Below, piece by piece: positions 7,613-15,701 of a stretch of DNA of 64,000 bases. The translations under genes and the position numbers were made by a program. Within the stretch, counting starts at the first letter, position 1; every line of letters starts with the position of its first letter. A model generated the notes under the pieces. The model did no database searches and had not been told where the DNA came from. It saw nothing but the letters and a program-made list of their open reading frames with translations. Origin of the DNA: CP2-2F sp034432555 (GTDB lineage: Bacteria > Chloroflexota > Anaerolineae > Aggregatilineales > UBA2796); assembly GCA_034432555.1 (NCBI GenBank), contig DAOUBW010000013.1, forward strand, positions 314,875 through 378,874. The letters are read 5' to 3'.

Positions 7613-9012
7613 GCGCCGCGCTCGTTCAGGAAAGCCTCGGCTTGCCTAATTTGTAGACGAACTGCCTCAGGCGCGGTGCCACCGAACGAACGGCGCTTGG
7701 CAATTGCCGTGGTAAAGTCAAAGACGCTGTACAGATCGGCGGCATAGATTGGGCTGATCGCCTGATAGGTGTCTAAGGGCAGCGCCGAAAGCGCCACGCC
7801 CTGCGTTTGAGCAGCACGCACCGCCGCGCCAACCAGAGCGTGCGCTTCTCGGAACGGCACGCCGCGCTGCACAAGGTAATCCGCCAGATCGGTTGCCAGC
7901 ATGGATTCATCTAAGGCGGCGCGCATTCGGTCAGGCTTTAGCCGCAGGGTTGCCACCGTGCCGATCAGGGCAGGCAGCAGCGTTTCAAGTGTATCTGCCG
8001 CGTCAAAGAGCGGCTCTTTGTCTTCTTGCAGGTCTTTGTTATAGCCTGTTGGCAAGCCTTTCAGTGTGTTAAAGAAGCCCGTCAGGTGTCCGACGAGGCG
8101 TCCCGCCTTGCCGCGCACCAGCTCCAGCACATCAGGATTTTGCTTTTGCGGCATCAGGCTGCTGCCAGTGGTGTAGCGCTCATCCAGGTGCAGGTAGCCA
8201 AACTGCGGCGTGCTGAACAAGATGACATCTTCGGCAAAACGGCTGAGGTGCGTCATCAACAGAGCGGCAGCGTACAGAAAGCCGACCACAAAATCACGAT
8301 CCGAGACGGCATCAAGGCTGTTGGCGGAAATATCCAAAAAGCCCATCGCATCAGCAAGGGCAAGCCGATCAATATCATAGGGCGTGCCAGCCAGCGCACC
8401 GGAGCCCAGCGGGCTGATCAGGGTTGCTTCGCGGGTCAGTTCAAGGCGGCGCACATCGCGGCTCAGCATCCAAAAATAGCTGAGCAGCCACTGTGCAGCA
8501 CTGATCGGCTGCGCCGTGCGAAGGTGCGTATAGCCGGGCATCAGCGTCTCGGTGTGCGGCTTTGCCTGTTCCAGCAGCGCACGCTGCAAAGCGGTCAGCA
8601 GCTTCAGCACGCGGCTGATCATGGCGGCTTGCCAATGGCGCGTATCGGTTGCGATTTGGTCGTTGCGGCTGCGCCCGGTGTGCAGTTTGCCGCCCACCGC
8701 GCCGATTAGCTCGATCAGGCGGCGCTCCACGGCGGTGTGGATATCTTCATCGCCTAGGGCAGGCACAAAGCTGCCGTTCTCAAATTCGGCGCGCACTTGC
8801 AGCAAGCCATTGATGATGAGGTCGCGTTCGTCATCAGTCAGCACCTTGGCGGCGTATAAGGCTTGCGCGTAGGCGATGCTGCACGCGATGTCGCTGGCAT
8901 ACAGGCGTTGGTCAAAAGGCAGTGAATCGTTCAGCCGCCGCACCGATTCGGCGGCAGCCGCTTCATAACGCCCTGCCCATAAGGTGTGGGCGGATGGCTC
9001 TGGCTGAGGCAT
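7609..9012 (-). CDS. argH: Argininosuccinate lyase
   Basis: Splits argininosuccinate into arginine and fumarate, the last step of arginine synthesis. The fumarase/aspartase superfamily signature GSSLMPQKQNPD is present at about residues 281-292 with its mobile-loop serine. Other hallmarks include HTGRSRNDQ and PGYTHLRTAQPIS (catalytic histidine region). The length of 467 residues is normal. It is the first gene of a minus-strand run (MFS, M48, mntA/hepT, carA). A TACAAT -10-like box lies in the 132-base divergent spacer with the transglutaminase gene, but its -35 is poor. Confidence 0.96.
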   Translation of the reverse strand: MPQPEPSAHTLWAGRYEAAAAESVRRLNDSLPFDQRLYASDIACSIAYAQALYAAKVLTDDERDLIINGLLQVRAEFENGSFVPALGDEDIHTAVERRLIELIGAVGGKLHTGRSRNDQIATDTRHWQAAMISRVLKLLTALQRALLEQAKPHTETLMPGYTHLRTAQPISAAQWLLSYFWMLSRDVRRLELTREATLISPLGSGALAGTPYDIDRLALADAMGFLDISANSLDAVSDRDFVVGFLYAAALLMTHLSRFAEDVILFSTPQFGYLHLDERYTTGSSLMPQKQNPDVLELVRGKAGRLVGHLTGFFNTLKGLPTGYNKDLQEDKEPLFDAADTLETLLPALIGTVATLRLKPDRMRAALDESMLATDLADYLVQRGVPFREAHALVGAAVRAAQTQGVALSALPLDTYQAISPIYAADLYSVFDFTTAIAKRRSFGGTAPEAVRLQIRQAEAFLNERGA

Positions 9013-9094
9013 AGCTTGTTGATCTCACTTGGCATAAACGCTTCAAATGAGTGACCATTGTAACGCACTCGGTTAAAAAAATGGTGAGCCGTGC

Positions 9095-9123
9095 TTGCCG
9101 CCTTGCCCAAATGCCGCTACACT
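9095..9123 (+). promoter_or_regulatory. Promoter candidate for the transglutaminase gene
   Basis: TTGCCG (9095-9100) and TACACT (9118-9123) are separated by 17 bases, putting the transcript start near 9130, about 15 bases before the GTG at 9145. The short leader has no Shine-Dalgarno sequence. Confidence 0.4.
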
Positions 9124-9144
9124 GAGTAAATCTACACCTGTATT

Positions 9145-11619
9145 GTGAGAAAAGATACCTTGCGCTCTACCACCCGCACGCCGCGCCACTTCGATCTAAG
9201 CCTGCTGCGGCGTCGTTTGCGAAACAGCCTGCGGCTGCTGTTTGCCCGCGGCGATTTTTCAACCCTGATCATCGCCTGTGTCATGATGGTGTTACCCGTC
9301 TTGGCGATGAGCCAAACGCTCAACTTTGCCGCTGAATTTGCCGTTCAAAGCGGCGCGTGGGCAGTCAGCCTCAGCCAAGTGGTACCTGTTGCGGCGCTCT
9401 CGGTCATCTTTGGCTTTCTGCTCTCGCGCAGCCAATATTCAGAGCTAACTGCGCTGATCCTCAGCGGCATTTACAGCATCGGTGCGGTGTTGGTTGTGCA
9501 GTTTTTCTCTGCCACGGGCGATGTGATCGAACGCATTTATGCAGTGGTGGCGCGCTTTGTTGGCACGTTACAAGGCGGCTTTTCGGCAGGCATCGGCTTT
9601 GATCCATTTCTGCTGGTGGTGCTGCTCTCGGTGCTGATCTGGTTCTTAGGACATAACACAGCCTGGCATATCTTCCGCCTAGACCGCGTGTGGCGCGCCA
9701 TTTTGCCGCCGGGCATCGTGTTGGTGCTAAACAGCGTCTATAACACCGATCCCATCACCAACTATGATGGCTATGTGATCCTTTACGCCTTCCTATCGCT
9801 GCTGCTCTTGATCCGTTCACACATTGAGGCGCGTGAGTACGCTTGGTATGTGAATCGGCTTGCCTTCCGCGGCACTGTGCGGAAGTGGTTCTTTCGGCTG
9901 GGCAGCTTTGTGGCAGTCATCGCGCTGCTGCTGGCATGGGCGCTGCCAACGGGCAATGCACAAGAGAATGCGCGGCGCTTTCAAGACTTTCTGAATGAGG
10001 ATTCGCTCTCACGCCTGATGGAGCTGATGAATCGGCTCTTTGGGTCGCTGGAAGGGCAAGGTCCCGTCACGGCAAACTATTTCGGTGGTGATGAGCTTCA
10101 GCTTGGCGGACCGATCAACTTGGGCAACCAAATCGTGATGGCGGTGGATGCGCCTGCCGGTCCACGCTACTATTGGAAATCCAGCACGTTCGATACATAT
10201 CAGAACGGCAGATGGACGATGACGGCACGCTCTGAGCAGCAAACCAGTGCCGGCGGCATCACGCTGAGCTATTCGCCGGTGCAGGCTGGCACGCGCCGCG
10301 AAGTAACGCAGCGCTTTGTGATGACGATGGGCGCCTCACGCTTGGTGTATGCCGCGCCGCAACTGAAAACGATACGCCTACCCGTCCGCATTCAGCTTGA
10401 TTTTATTGATCCCGGCAGCGGCATCTCAGACCCTTCTACCTTTTGGGCAGGCGAACCGTTGATGCGCGGCGCGCAGTATTCGGTCATCTCATCCATGAGC
10501 ATTGCCGACGCCGATACATTGCGGCGCACCAGTCCGCAATATCCTGCTTGGGTGGCGGCGAAATACCTGCAAGTGCCGCCAGAGATCACGCCGCGCACCC
10601 GCGATCTTGCCCAACAGATCGTGCGTGCTGCCAACGCCCAAACGCCCTATGATAAGGCAAAGGCAATCGAGACGTGGCTGCGCCAAAACATCACCTACCA
10701 AGAGAGCATCGGCAATCCGCCAGTTGGGCGTGATCCTGTAGATTGGATGCTCTTTGAGCGGCGAGAGGCATACTGCACCTACTACGCCTCTGCCATGATC
10801 ATGATGCTGCGTTCGCAAGGTGTGGCGGCGCGCATGGCGGCAGGTTTCTCGCAAGGCTTGTACGACGGCGAAAATCAATACTATGTGGTGCGCGAACGTG
10901 ACGCGCATACATGGGTAGAAGTTTACTTTCCCGGCGCCGGCTGGGTGGAATTTGAGCCAACCGCTGCCCAAAGTGTGATCAACCGTTCCGACACAGAGCA
11001 AATTCAGCCCTCACCCACACCTGAGCCAACCGCTACGCCCACGCCTTCACCGACGCCTAGCCCAACGCCCACCGACCCGAGCGGCAACCTGACAGAGCCA
11101 TTGCAAGCACCGCCGCCCTTGGCAAGCGTGACGCCTTCACCGACGCCTAGCCCCACGCCTTCGCCCATGCCCACACCGCCGCCGCCCTCGCTGCTGGATT
11201 TGCCGCCGCCAGTGACCGACTTCCTAAGCGGGCTGCTTGGTGTGGCGCTGATCCTTGCGGTGCTATCCTTTGGTGGTGTGGCATTCATTTGGTGGGTAGA
11301 GTACCGCGGCTTGGATCGGCTTAGCCCCATTGGGCGCGCCTACGCACGGCTGGAAAAATCGGCGCGTTGGTTGGGCGTGCCAGCCCGATCAGGCGACACT
11401 GCTCTAGAGCGCGGCAAACGGGCAGCACGCACCTTGCGTGAGGAAGGGCAGCCGATCATGACCATCACCGACGCCTACATCACAGAGCGCTACGCGCCAC
11501 AGCCGCCCAACCCTGCCGAAGAAAAACAGGCAGAGTCGGCGTGGCGGCGAGTGCGGCGGGTGGTCTTAGGGCGGTGGCTGCGCGGCGGCGTTAAAACGGA
11601 CGATGCCGCCAACACATAA
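9145..11619 (+). CDS. Transglutaminase-domain multispanning membrane protein (TgpA-like)
   Basis: 824-residue protein of the DUF3488/TgpA architecture: about six N-terminal membrane helices (roughly residues 35-275), an extracytoplasmic region with a transglutaminase core (about 480-620), a Pro/Thr/Ser spacer, another helix near 690-712 and a cytoplasmic DUF4129-like tail. The catalytic Cys is in REAYCTYYASAMIMMLRSQG, the His in RDAHTWVEVYF and the Asp position lies in the following strand. Such proteins are inferred to process cell-surface proteins or peptides. The spacer contains repeated PSPTP units encoded by near-identical DNA around 11010-11070 and 11130-11175. The start is GTG without a Shine-Dalgarno; no better start is visible. 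Confidence 0.85.
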   Translation: MRKDTLRSTTRTPRHFDLSLLRRRLRNSLRLLFARGDFSTLIIACVMMVLPVLAMSQTLNFAAEFAVQSGAWAVSLSQVVPVAALSVIFGFLLSRSQYSELTALILSGIYSIGAVLVVQFFSATGDVIERIYAVVARFVGTLQGGFSAGIGFDPFLLVVLLSVLIWFLGHNTAWHIFRLDRVWRAILPPGIVLVLNSVYNTDPITNYDGYVILYAFLSLLLLIRSHIEAREYAWYVNRLAFRGTVRKWFFRLGSFVAVIALLLAWALPTGNAQENARRFQDFLNEDSLSRLMELMNRLFGSLEGQGPVTANYFGGDELQLGGPINLGNQIVMAVDAPAGPRYYWKSSTFDTYQNGRWTMTARSEQQTSAGGITLSYSPVQAGTRREVTQRFVMTMGASRLVYAAPQLKTIRLPVRIQLDFIDPGSGISDPSTFWAGEPLMRGAQYSVISSMSIADADTLRRTSPQYPAWVAAKYLQVPPEITPRTRDLAQQIVRAANAQTPYDKAKAIETWLRQNITYQESIGNPPVGRDPVDWMLFERREAYCTYYASAMIMMLRSQGVAARMAAGFSQGLYDGENQYYVVRERDAHTWVEVYFPGAGWVEFEPTAAQSVINRSDTEQIQPSPTPEPTATPTPSPTPSPTPTDPSGNLTEPLQAPPPLASVTPSPTPSPTPSPMPTPPPPSLLDLPPPVTDFLSGLLGVALILAVLSFGGVAFIWWVEYRGLDRLSPIGRAYARLEKSARWLGVPARSGDTALERGKRAARTLREEGQPIMTITDAYITERYAPQPPNPAEEKQAESAWRRVRRVVLGRWLRGGVKTDDAANT

Positions 11620-11653
11620 AGGCAGCGCAAGTGGGCGTATTCTGACTGTTCGC

Positions 11654-11682
11654 TTGCCGAGCCATTTGCCGAATGCTATGCT
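11654..11682 (+). promoter_or_regulatory. Promoter candidate for the PLP-dependent lyase gene
   Basis: TTGCCG (11654-11659) and TATGCT (11677-11682) with a 17-base spacer, about 60 bases before the ATG at 11750. Confidence 0.4.
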
Positions 11683-11749
11683 TAGCGTGTTTATTTGCCA
11701 AAATCAGCCGCTTGAAAGACGCCTTGTCTAACGTAAGGACGTATTGATC

Positions 11750-13138
11750 ATGATCACCGGACCGACCTTTGAAGAAATGCTGCATCCGCACAAGATCGCC
11801 CCTGAAATCCGCGGGCGGGCGCAGGCAGCGCGCCACAGCGCGCCGCTTGACCCGATCAACCTGTTCAACATCACCTGGCGCGACCCTGAAAACCGCGTCT
11901 ATCACGTGGTGCTGCCTAAAAGCCTGACAGGCATCGAGGCGGACATTGTGGTGCTGTATGGGCGCGAGTTTCCATCGGGCAGTCACAAGGTCGGGGCGGC
12001 GTATTCGGTGCTGCTGGAAAAAGAACTGTTCGGTGAGGTGAATCCAAGCACCCATACGCTGGTGTGGCCTTCTACGGGCAACTACGGCATTGGCGGCGCA
12101 TGGGTCGGTGGGCGGATGGGCTGCCAGAGCATCGTGGTGCTGCCCGAAGGCATGAGCCGTGAGCGCTTCGAGATGATTGAGCGCTACGGTGCGCGTATCA
12201 TCCGCACTGTCGGTTCAGAGAGCAACGTTAAAGAGATTTACGATATGACGCACCAACTACGCGCCTCTGACCCAAACATCCGCATCCTGAACCAATTTGA
12301 GGTGATGGGCAACTACCGCTTTCACTACCACGTGACGGGCAATACGCTGGTGGAGCTGGCTGCCGAACTACAGGCACAGGGCATTGGCAGCGGACGCATT
12401 GACGCTTTTTGCTCAGCGATGGGCAGCGCCGGCACTATCGCCGCTGGCGACCGCTTGAAGCAGGTTTTCCCCGGTCATCTGATCGTCGGACTAGAGCCGA
12501 TTCAGTGTCCAACGCTCTACAACAACGGCTACGGCGTGCATGATATTCAAGGCATCGGCGATAAGCACGTCACCTGGATTCACAATGTGAACAATATGGA
12601 CGCGCTGATGTGCATTGATGATATGACCTGCAAGCGCGGCTTGCTGGCGCTCAGCGATCCAGCAGGGCAGGCGGTCTTGGTCAAGCGCTATGGCGTCTCT
12701 GAGGCTTTGGTAGCGCTGCTTAGCACGCTGTTTGGCATCAGCGGCATTTGCAACATTTTGGGCGCCATCAAGACAGCGAAGTATTTTGGGCTTGGGCGCG
12801 GCAGCCTGATCGCCACCGTTGCCACCGATTCGCTCAGCCGTTACCACAGCGTCATGGATAGTATGCGTGAGTGCTACGGCACACCGGATGAGGCGATGAT
12901 GGTCGGCTTCCTTGAAAGCACCTTCCACGCGGCTGCCACGGATTGGGTGCAGCTTGGCACACGCGAATCGCGGGCGCGCTGGCACAACCTGAAGTACTAC
13001 ACTTGGGTCGAGCAGCAGGGCAAGACCGTTGAAGAACTCGACGCACAGCGCGACCCTGAGTGGTGGCTTGCCCATCAGGCGTTGGTGAGCGAGATTGACA
13101 CCAAGCTCTTGGCTGCGCGTGCTGAATTGCCTGCGTAA
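11750..13138 (+). CDS. PLP-dependent fold-type II lyase (cysteine synthase-like), substrate unknown
   Basis: 462-residue enzyme of the tryptophan-synthase-beta/cysteine-synthase superfamily. The Schiff-base lysine is in PSGSHKVGAAYSV (near residue 80), the substrate-loop motif is STGNYGIGGAW and the phosphate-binding glycine loop is likely AMGSAGTIAAGD. It is longer than CysK (about 310 residues), with an extended N-terminus and a C-terminal tail (EEQGK-like region after 400). It resembles uncharacterised 450-470-residue PLP lyases of Chloroflexota and Firmicutes, so I give no substrate. A TTG six bases earlier is in frame; the ATG at 11750 with an aagga ten bases upstream is preferred. The GDCCVxC gene follows after 64 bases. 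Confidence 0.75.
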   Translation: MITGPTFEEMLHPHKIAPEIRGRAQAARHSAPLDPINLFNITWRDPENRVYHVVLPKSLTGIEADIVVLYGREFPSGSHKVGAAYSVLLEKELFGEVNPSTHTLVWPSTGNYGIGGAWVGGRMGCQSIVVLPEGMSRERFEMIERYGARIIRTVGSESNVKEIYDMTHQLRASDPNIRILNQFEVMGNYRFHYHVTGNTLVELAAELQAQGIGSGRIDAFCSAMGSAGTIAAGDRLKQVFPGHLIVGLEPIQCPTLYNNGYGVHDIQGIGDKHVTWIHNVNNMDALMCIDDMTCKRGLLALSDPAGQAVLVKRYGVSEALVALLSTLFGISGICNILGAIKTAKYFGLGRGSLIATVATDSLSRYHSVMDSMRECYGTPDEAMMVGFLESTFHAAATDWVQLGTRESRARWHNLKYYTWVEQQGKTVEELDAQRDPEWWLAHQALVSEIDTKLLAARAELPA

Positions 13139-13159
13139 GATCAGCAACGCACAACTTTT

Positions 13160-13178
13160 CTTGTACCATAGGTACAAG
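13160..13178. promoter_or_regulatory. Perfect dyad CTTGTACC-ATA-GGTACAAG before the GDCCVxC gene
   Basis: Eight-base arms (13160-13167 and 13171-13178) are perfect inverted repeats around a 3-base centre, lying 24 bases before the ATG at 13203 and 21 bases after the PLP-lyase stop. No U-run follows, so an operator fits better than a terminator. A hairpin in a read-through transcript is also possible. Confidence 0.4.
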
Positions 13179-13202
13179 ATGCACGCCGAAAGGACTAGGG
13201 AG

Positions 13203-13406
13203 ATGGAAATTCAGCTCCAATCAGTGATCACCTGCCCAGAATGCGGCTTCTCCAAGACAGAGACCATGCCGACCGACTACTGCCAGTACTTCTACACTTG
13301 CTCAAGCTGCAATGCACGGCTGAGTCCAAAAACTGGCGATTGCTGCGTCTACTGCTCTTATGGCAGCGTCGAGTGCCCGTCTAGGCAGGCTGAAGCCGAC
13401 GCCTAG
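13203..13406 (+). CDS. GDCCVxC domain-containing small protein
   Basis: 67-residue cysteine-rich protein with the signature GDCCVYCSYGSVECP (residues 45-59), the hallmark of the GDCCVxC (seleno)protein family, often found near heavy-metal resistance genes. Two more Cys pairs, CPEC (residues 10-13) and CSSC (31-34), make a likely metal or redox site. Some family members have selenocysteine; all positions here are ordinary cysteine codons. Function is not established. The frame is open further upstream into the PLP-lyase gene, but ATG 13203 follows ggactagggag and fits the family length. Confidence 0.8.
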   Translation: MEIQLQSVITCPECGFSKTETMPTDYCQYFYTCSSCNARLSPKTGDCCVYCSYGSVECPSRQAEADA

Positions 13407-13490
13407 AGCGTGATCACCTGATCAGGTGGATTGGCGCTGAGCGCTTTGTAGAGATCAGGAAAGCAGCCGACCTGCACATCAATGGCTAGG

Positions 13491-14429
13491 TCAACGTCGC
13501 AGGGCAGCCAATACGCTTTTCACCTGCAGATCGCTTTCTAGAAGCGCCAGCGTTTCGGCAAGGGCAGCTTTCCGTAAGGCATCGCGTTCAGTGTGTGCCG
13601 CCGCAATAAGTGCCGTAAGGTATTCGGCGCGGCGGTTTGCGATCAGCGCTGTGATCAAGTAGCGGTAGGCGGGCAAACTAATCGGTTTCTGCAAATAGTC
13701 CGCTAGCACGGGCAGATAGCGCTCCCATGCCTCATGTCCAATCAACAGATCGAACATGCCCGCCAGCACAATATCGCTGGCTGATTCGCCATGATGCTTA
13801 ATCACGCCATCCATCAGTGCCGTTGGCAGTTCGCTGAGTTGGCGGAGCGCATCACCAAGTGGTTCAGGCTTGTTCAGAGTTGGCTGCATCACATACGCGT
13901 AAATCGGCACGTGCTGATTTTGACCTGCCAGCACGCGAACGGCGGTCAGGTGTGGTTCGCCTGCCAGCACTTCAATCGGCTCATTGAGCAAGCGCGCCGC
14001 GTGATAGGTTGCCAGCAAGGGATCGAGACGTGTTAGCACCACCAAAGCAGCCGCACGCAATAAGCCCGCTTCTTCGGCAAAGAAGGGCGGAATGCGCTCA
14101 TAGGTAGTCAGGGCGCGCTCTAAAAGCGGAATGTCCTCTTGGCGAATGACTTCATGCAGCGCCTCAAGCACAGCACAGCGCGCCGCATCACTTGGATCGC
14201 GTTTCACACCGTCAGCATCATAGTAAGCGTAGGTTTCTAAAAGCAGTGGGCGCAGATCAGGCGTGATGAGTGACTCTTCAGTGAGGGCGCGCAGTGCCGA
14301 CGCAACAGCCATTGTGTTCTGCCGCGCACGGATCAGCTTGAGAGCGTGCAGTTGTAACGCCTCTGGCTGATCACGCAGCGCTGTTAGCTTATCTAGATCG
14401 GCAAGGACAGACTTGGTGTTTTTCGGCAC
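13491..14429 (-). CDS. HEAT-like alpha-helical protein, function unknown
   Basis: 312-residue protein made of regular helix pairs (ARCAVLEALHEVIRQEDIPLLERALTTYERI, in shorter units), suggestive of HEAT/TPR-type repeats. There is no signal peptide, membrane segment or catalytic motif. The frame stays open into leuC, but a GTG at 14429 lies two bases after the leuC stop and begins VPKNTKSVLADL, so translation is probably coupled. Its position directly after the homoaconitase-family large subunit is where a small subunit would be expected, yet it shows no swivel-domain sequence. A role in that pathway is unproven. Confidence 0.6.
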   Translation of the reverse strand: MPKNTKSVLADLDKLTALRDQPEALQLHALKLIRARQNTMAVASALRALTEESLITPDLRPLLLETYAYYDADGVKRDPSDAARCAVLEALHEVIRQEDIPLLERALTTYERIPPFFAEEAGLLRAAALVVLTRLDPLLATYHAARLLNEPIEVLAGEPHLTAVRVLAGQNQHVPIYAYVMQPTLNKPEPLGDALRQLSELPTALMDGVIKHHGESASDIVLAGMFDLLIGHEAWERYLPVLADYLQKPISLPAYRYLITALIANRRAEYLTALIAAAHTERDALRKAALAETLALLESDLQVKSVLAALRR

Positions 14430-14431
14430 GG

Positions 14432-15685
14432 CTAGAGCGCCTTCGGGTCGCTGATGGCGCCTCTTACGGCGCTGGCTGCCACCACAGCAGGGTTGGCAAG
14501 GTAGATCGGCGCGCTGGCAGTTCCCATCCGCCCGCGAAAGTTGCGGTTGGCGCTGCTGATGGTTGCCTCGTTCGGCGCGGGAATGCCCATATGGTTGCCC
14601 ATGCACGGTCCGCAGCCCGGCACGCCAATCATCGCGCCTGCCTCCACAAAGGTTTGAATGTAGCCGTGTTGGAGTGCCGCGTTCAGCACCTCGCTAGAGG
14701 CTGGAATCACGAGTAAGCGCGTGCCAGCCGCTACCTTGCGCCCTTTTAGGACGGCGGCGGCAGCAGCGAGGTCTTCAAGGCGACCGTTAGTGCAGGTGCC
14801 AAGAAATGCCTGCTGCACGGGCGTGCCTGCCACTGCCGAGAGCGGCTGGACGTTATCAGGGCTATCCGGGCAGGCGATCATTGGCTCGAGAGTGCTCACA
14901 TCGTAGTGATGCACGGCGATATATTCCGCGTCAGGGTCGGGATAGACGGGCGTATACGGACGGCGCACACGCGGCGCGAGGTAATCAAAAATCGCCTGAT
15001 CGGGCGGCAGATAGGCAGTTTTCGCGCCAAATTCTGCCATCATATTTGGGATCACGGCACGGCTATCCAGGCTGAGCGCGCTGATCGCCTCACCGTGAAA
15101 CTCCACCGACATATAAATGCCGCCTTCCACACCTAAATCGCCGATCAGCTTCAGGCAGAAGTCCTTGGCTGTGACGCCTTGCCGCCACGTACCTGTGACG
15201 ACCACCTTCATGCTCTCTGGCACGCGCAACCACAGCTCACCGGTTGCCCACAGCGCGGCAACCTCGCTGCGCCCAACGCCTGCACCAAACGCACCTAGCC
15301 AGCCAAAATGCGTGGTGTGGCTGTCCGCACCTAAGATCAGATCGCCGGGCAGCACCACGGCTTCTTCGCTCAGCACTTGGTGGCAAATGCCGCGCCCTGC
15401 CTCAAAAAAGTGCTGCACGCCTTGCTCACGGACGAACTGACGCACTTCGGCGTGATTTTGGGCGTGTTGTGTGGTTGGCGCTGGCACAGCGTGATCAAGG
15501 GTGATGGCGAGCCGTTCGGGATGCTTCACACGGCTGATGCCAAGTTTTTTGAAGGTTTGGTAGATGGCGGCGGTGTTATCGTGGCTCAGCACAATGTCTG
15601 GGCGTGCATCAACGATTTGCCCGGCGCGCACCGAATCGAGCGCGGCAGCACGCGCCAGCACTTTTTCAGCGAAGGTATAGCCCAT
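14432..15685 (-). CDS. Homoaconitase / 3-isopropylmalate dehydratase large subunit (LeuC family)
   Basis: 417-residue aconitase-superfamily large subunit of the LeuC/HacA group 2 type. The [4Fe-4S] cysteines are in FLGTCTNGR (about residue 294) and in VPGCGPCMGNH (about 352-355). GADSHTTHFG and the SHDNTA region (residues 34-39) are also typical. Sequence alone does not separate 3-isopropylmalate from homoaconitate dehydratase; the adjacent homocitrate synthase, 16 bases upstream on the same strand, favours homoaconitase of the alpha-aminoadipate lysine route. No small subunit is in the window. Downstream is the HEAT-like gene. Confidence 0.85.
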   Translation of the reverse strand: MGYTFAEKVLARAAALDSVRAGQIVDARPDIVLSHDNTAAIYQTFKKLGISRVKHPERLAITLDHAVPAPTTQHAQNHAEVRQFVREQGVQHFFEAGRGICHQVLSEEAVVLPGDLILGADSHTTHFGWLGAFGAGVGRSEVAALWATGELWLRVPESMKVVVTGTWRQGVTAKDFCLKLIGDLGVEGGIYMSVEFHGEAISALSLDSRAVIPNMMAEFGAKTAYLPPDQAIFDYLAPRVRRPYTPVYPDPDAEYIAVHHYDVSTLEPMIACPDSPDNVQPLSAVAGTPVQQAFLGTCTNGRLEDLAAAAAVLKGRKVAAGTRLLVIPASSEVLNAALQHGYIQTFVEAGAMIGVPGCGPCMGNHMGIPAPNEATISSANRNFRGRMGTASAPIYLANPAVVAASAVRGAISDPKAL

Positions 15686-15701
15686 ATCTCTGTGATCCTC
15701 T

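Noticed and set aside
8026..8709. Long plus-strand open frame of 227 codons
   Set aside because: It lies wholly inside argH on the opposite strand; the composition is the mirror of argH codons and the protein has no motif.
13203..13406. Selenocysteine in the GDCCVxC protein
   Set aside because: All signature positions are encoded by ordinary Cys codons and no in-frame TGA occurs before the stop.
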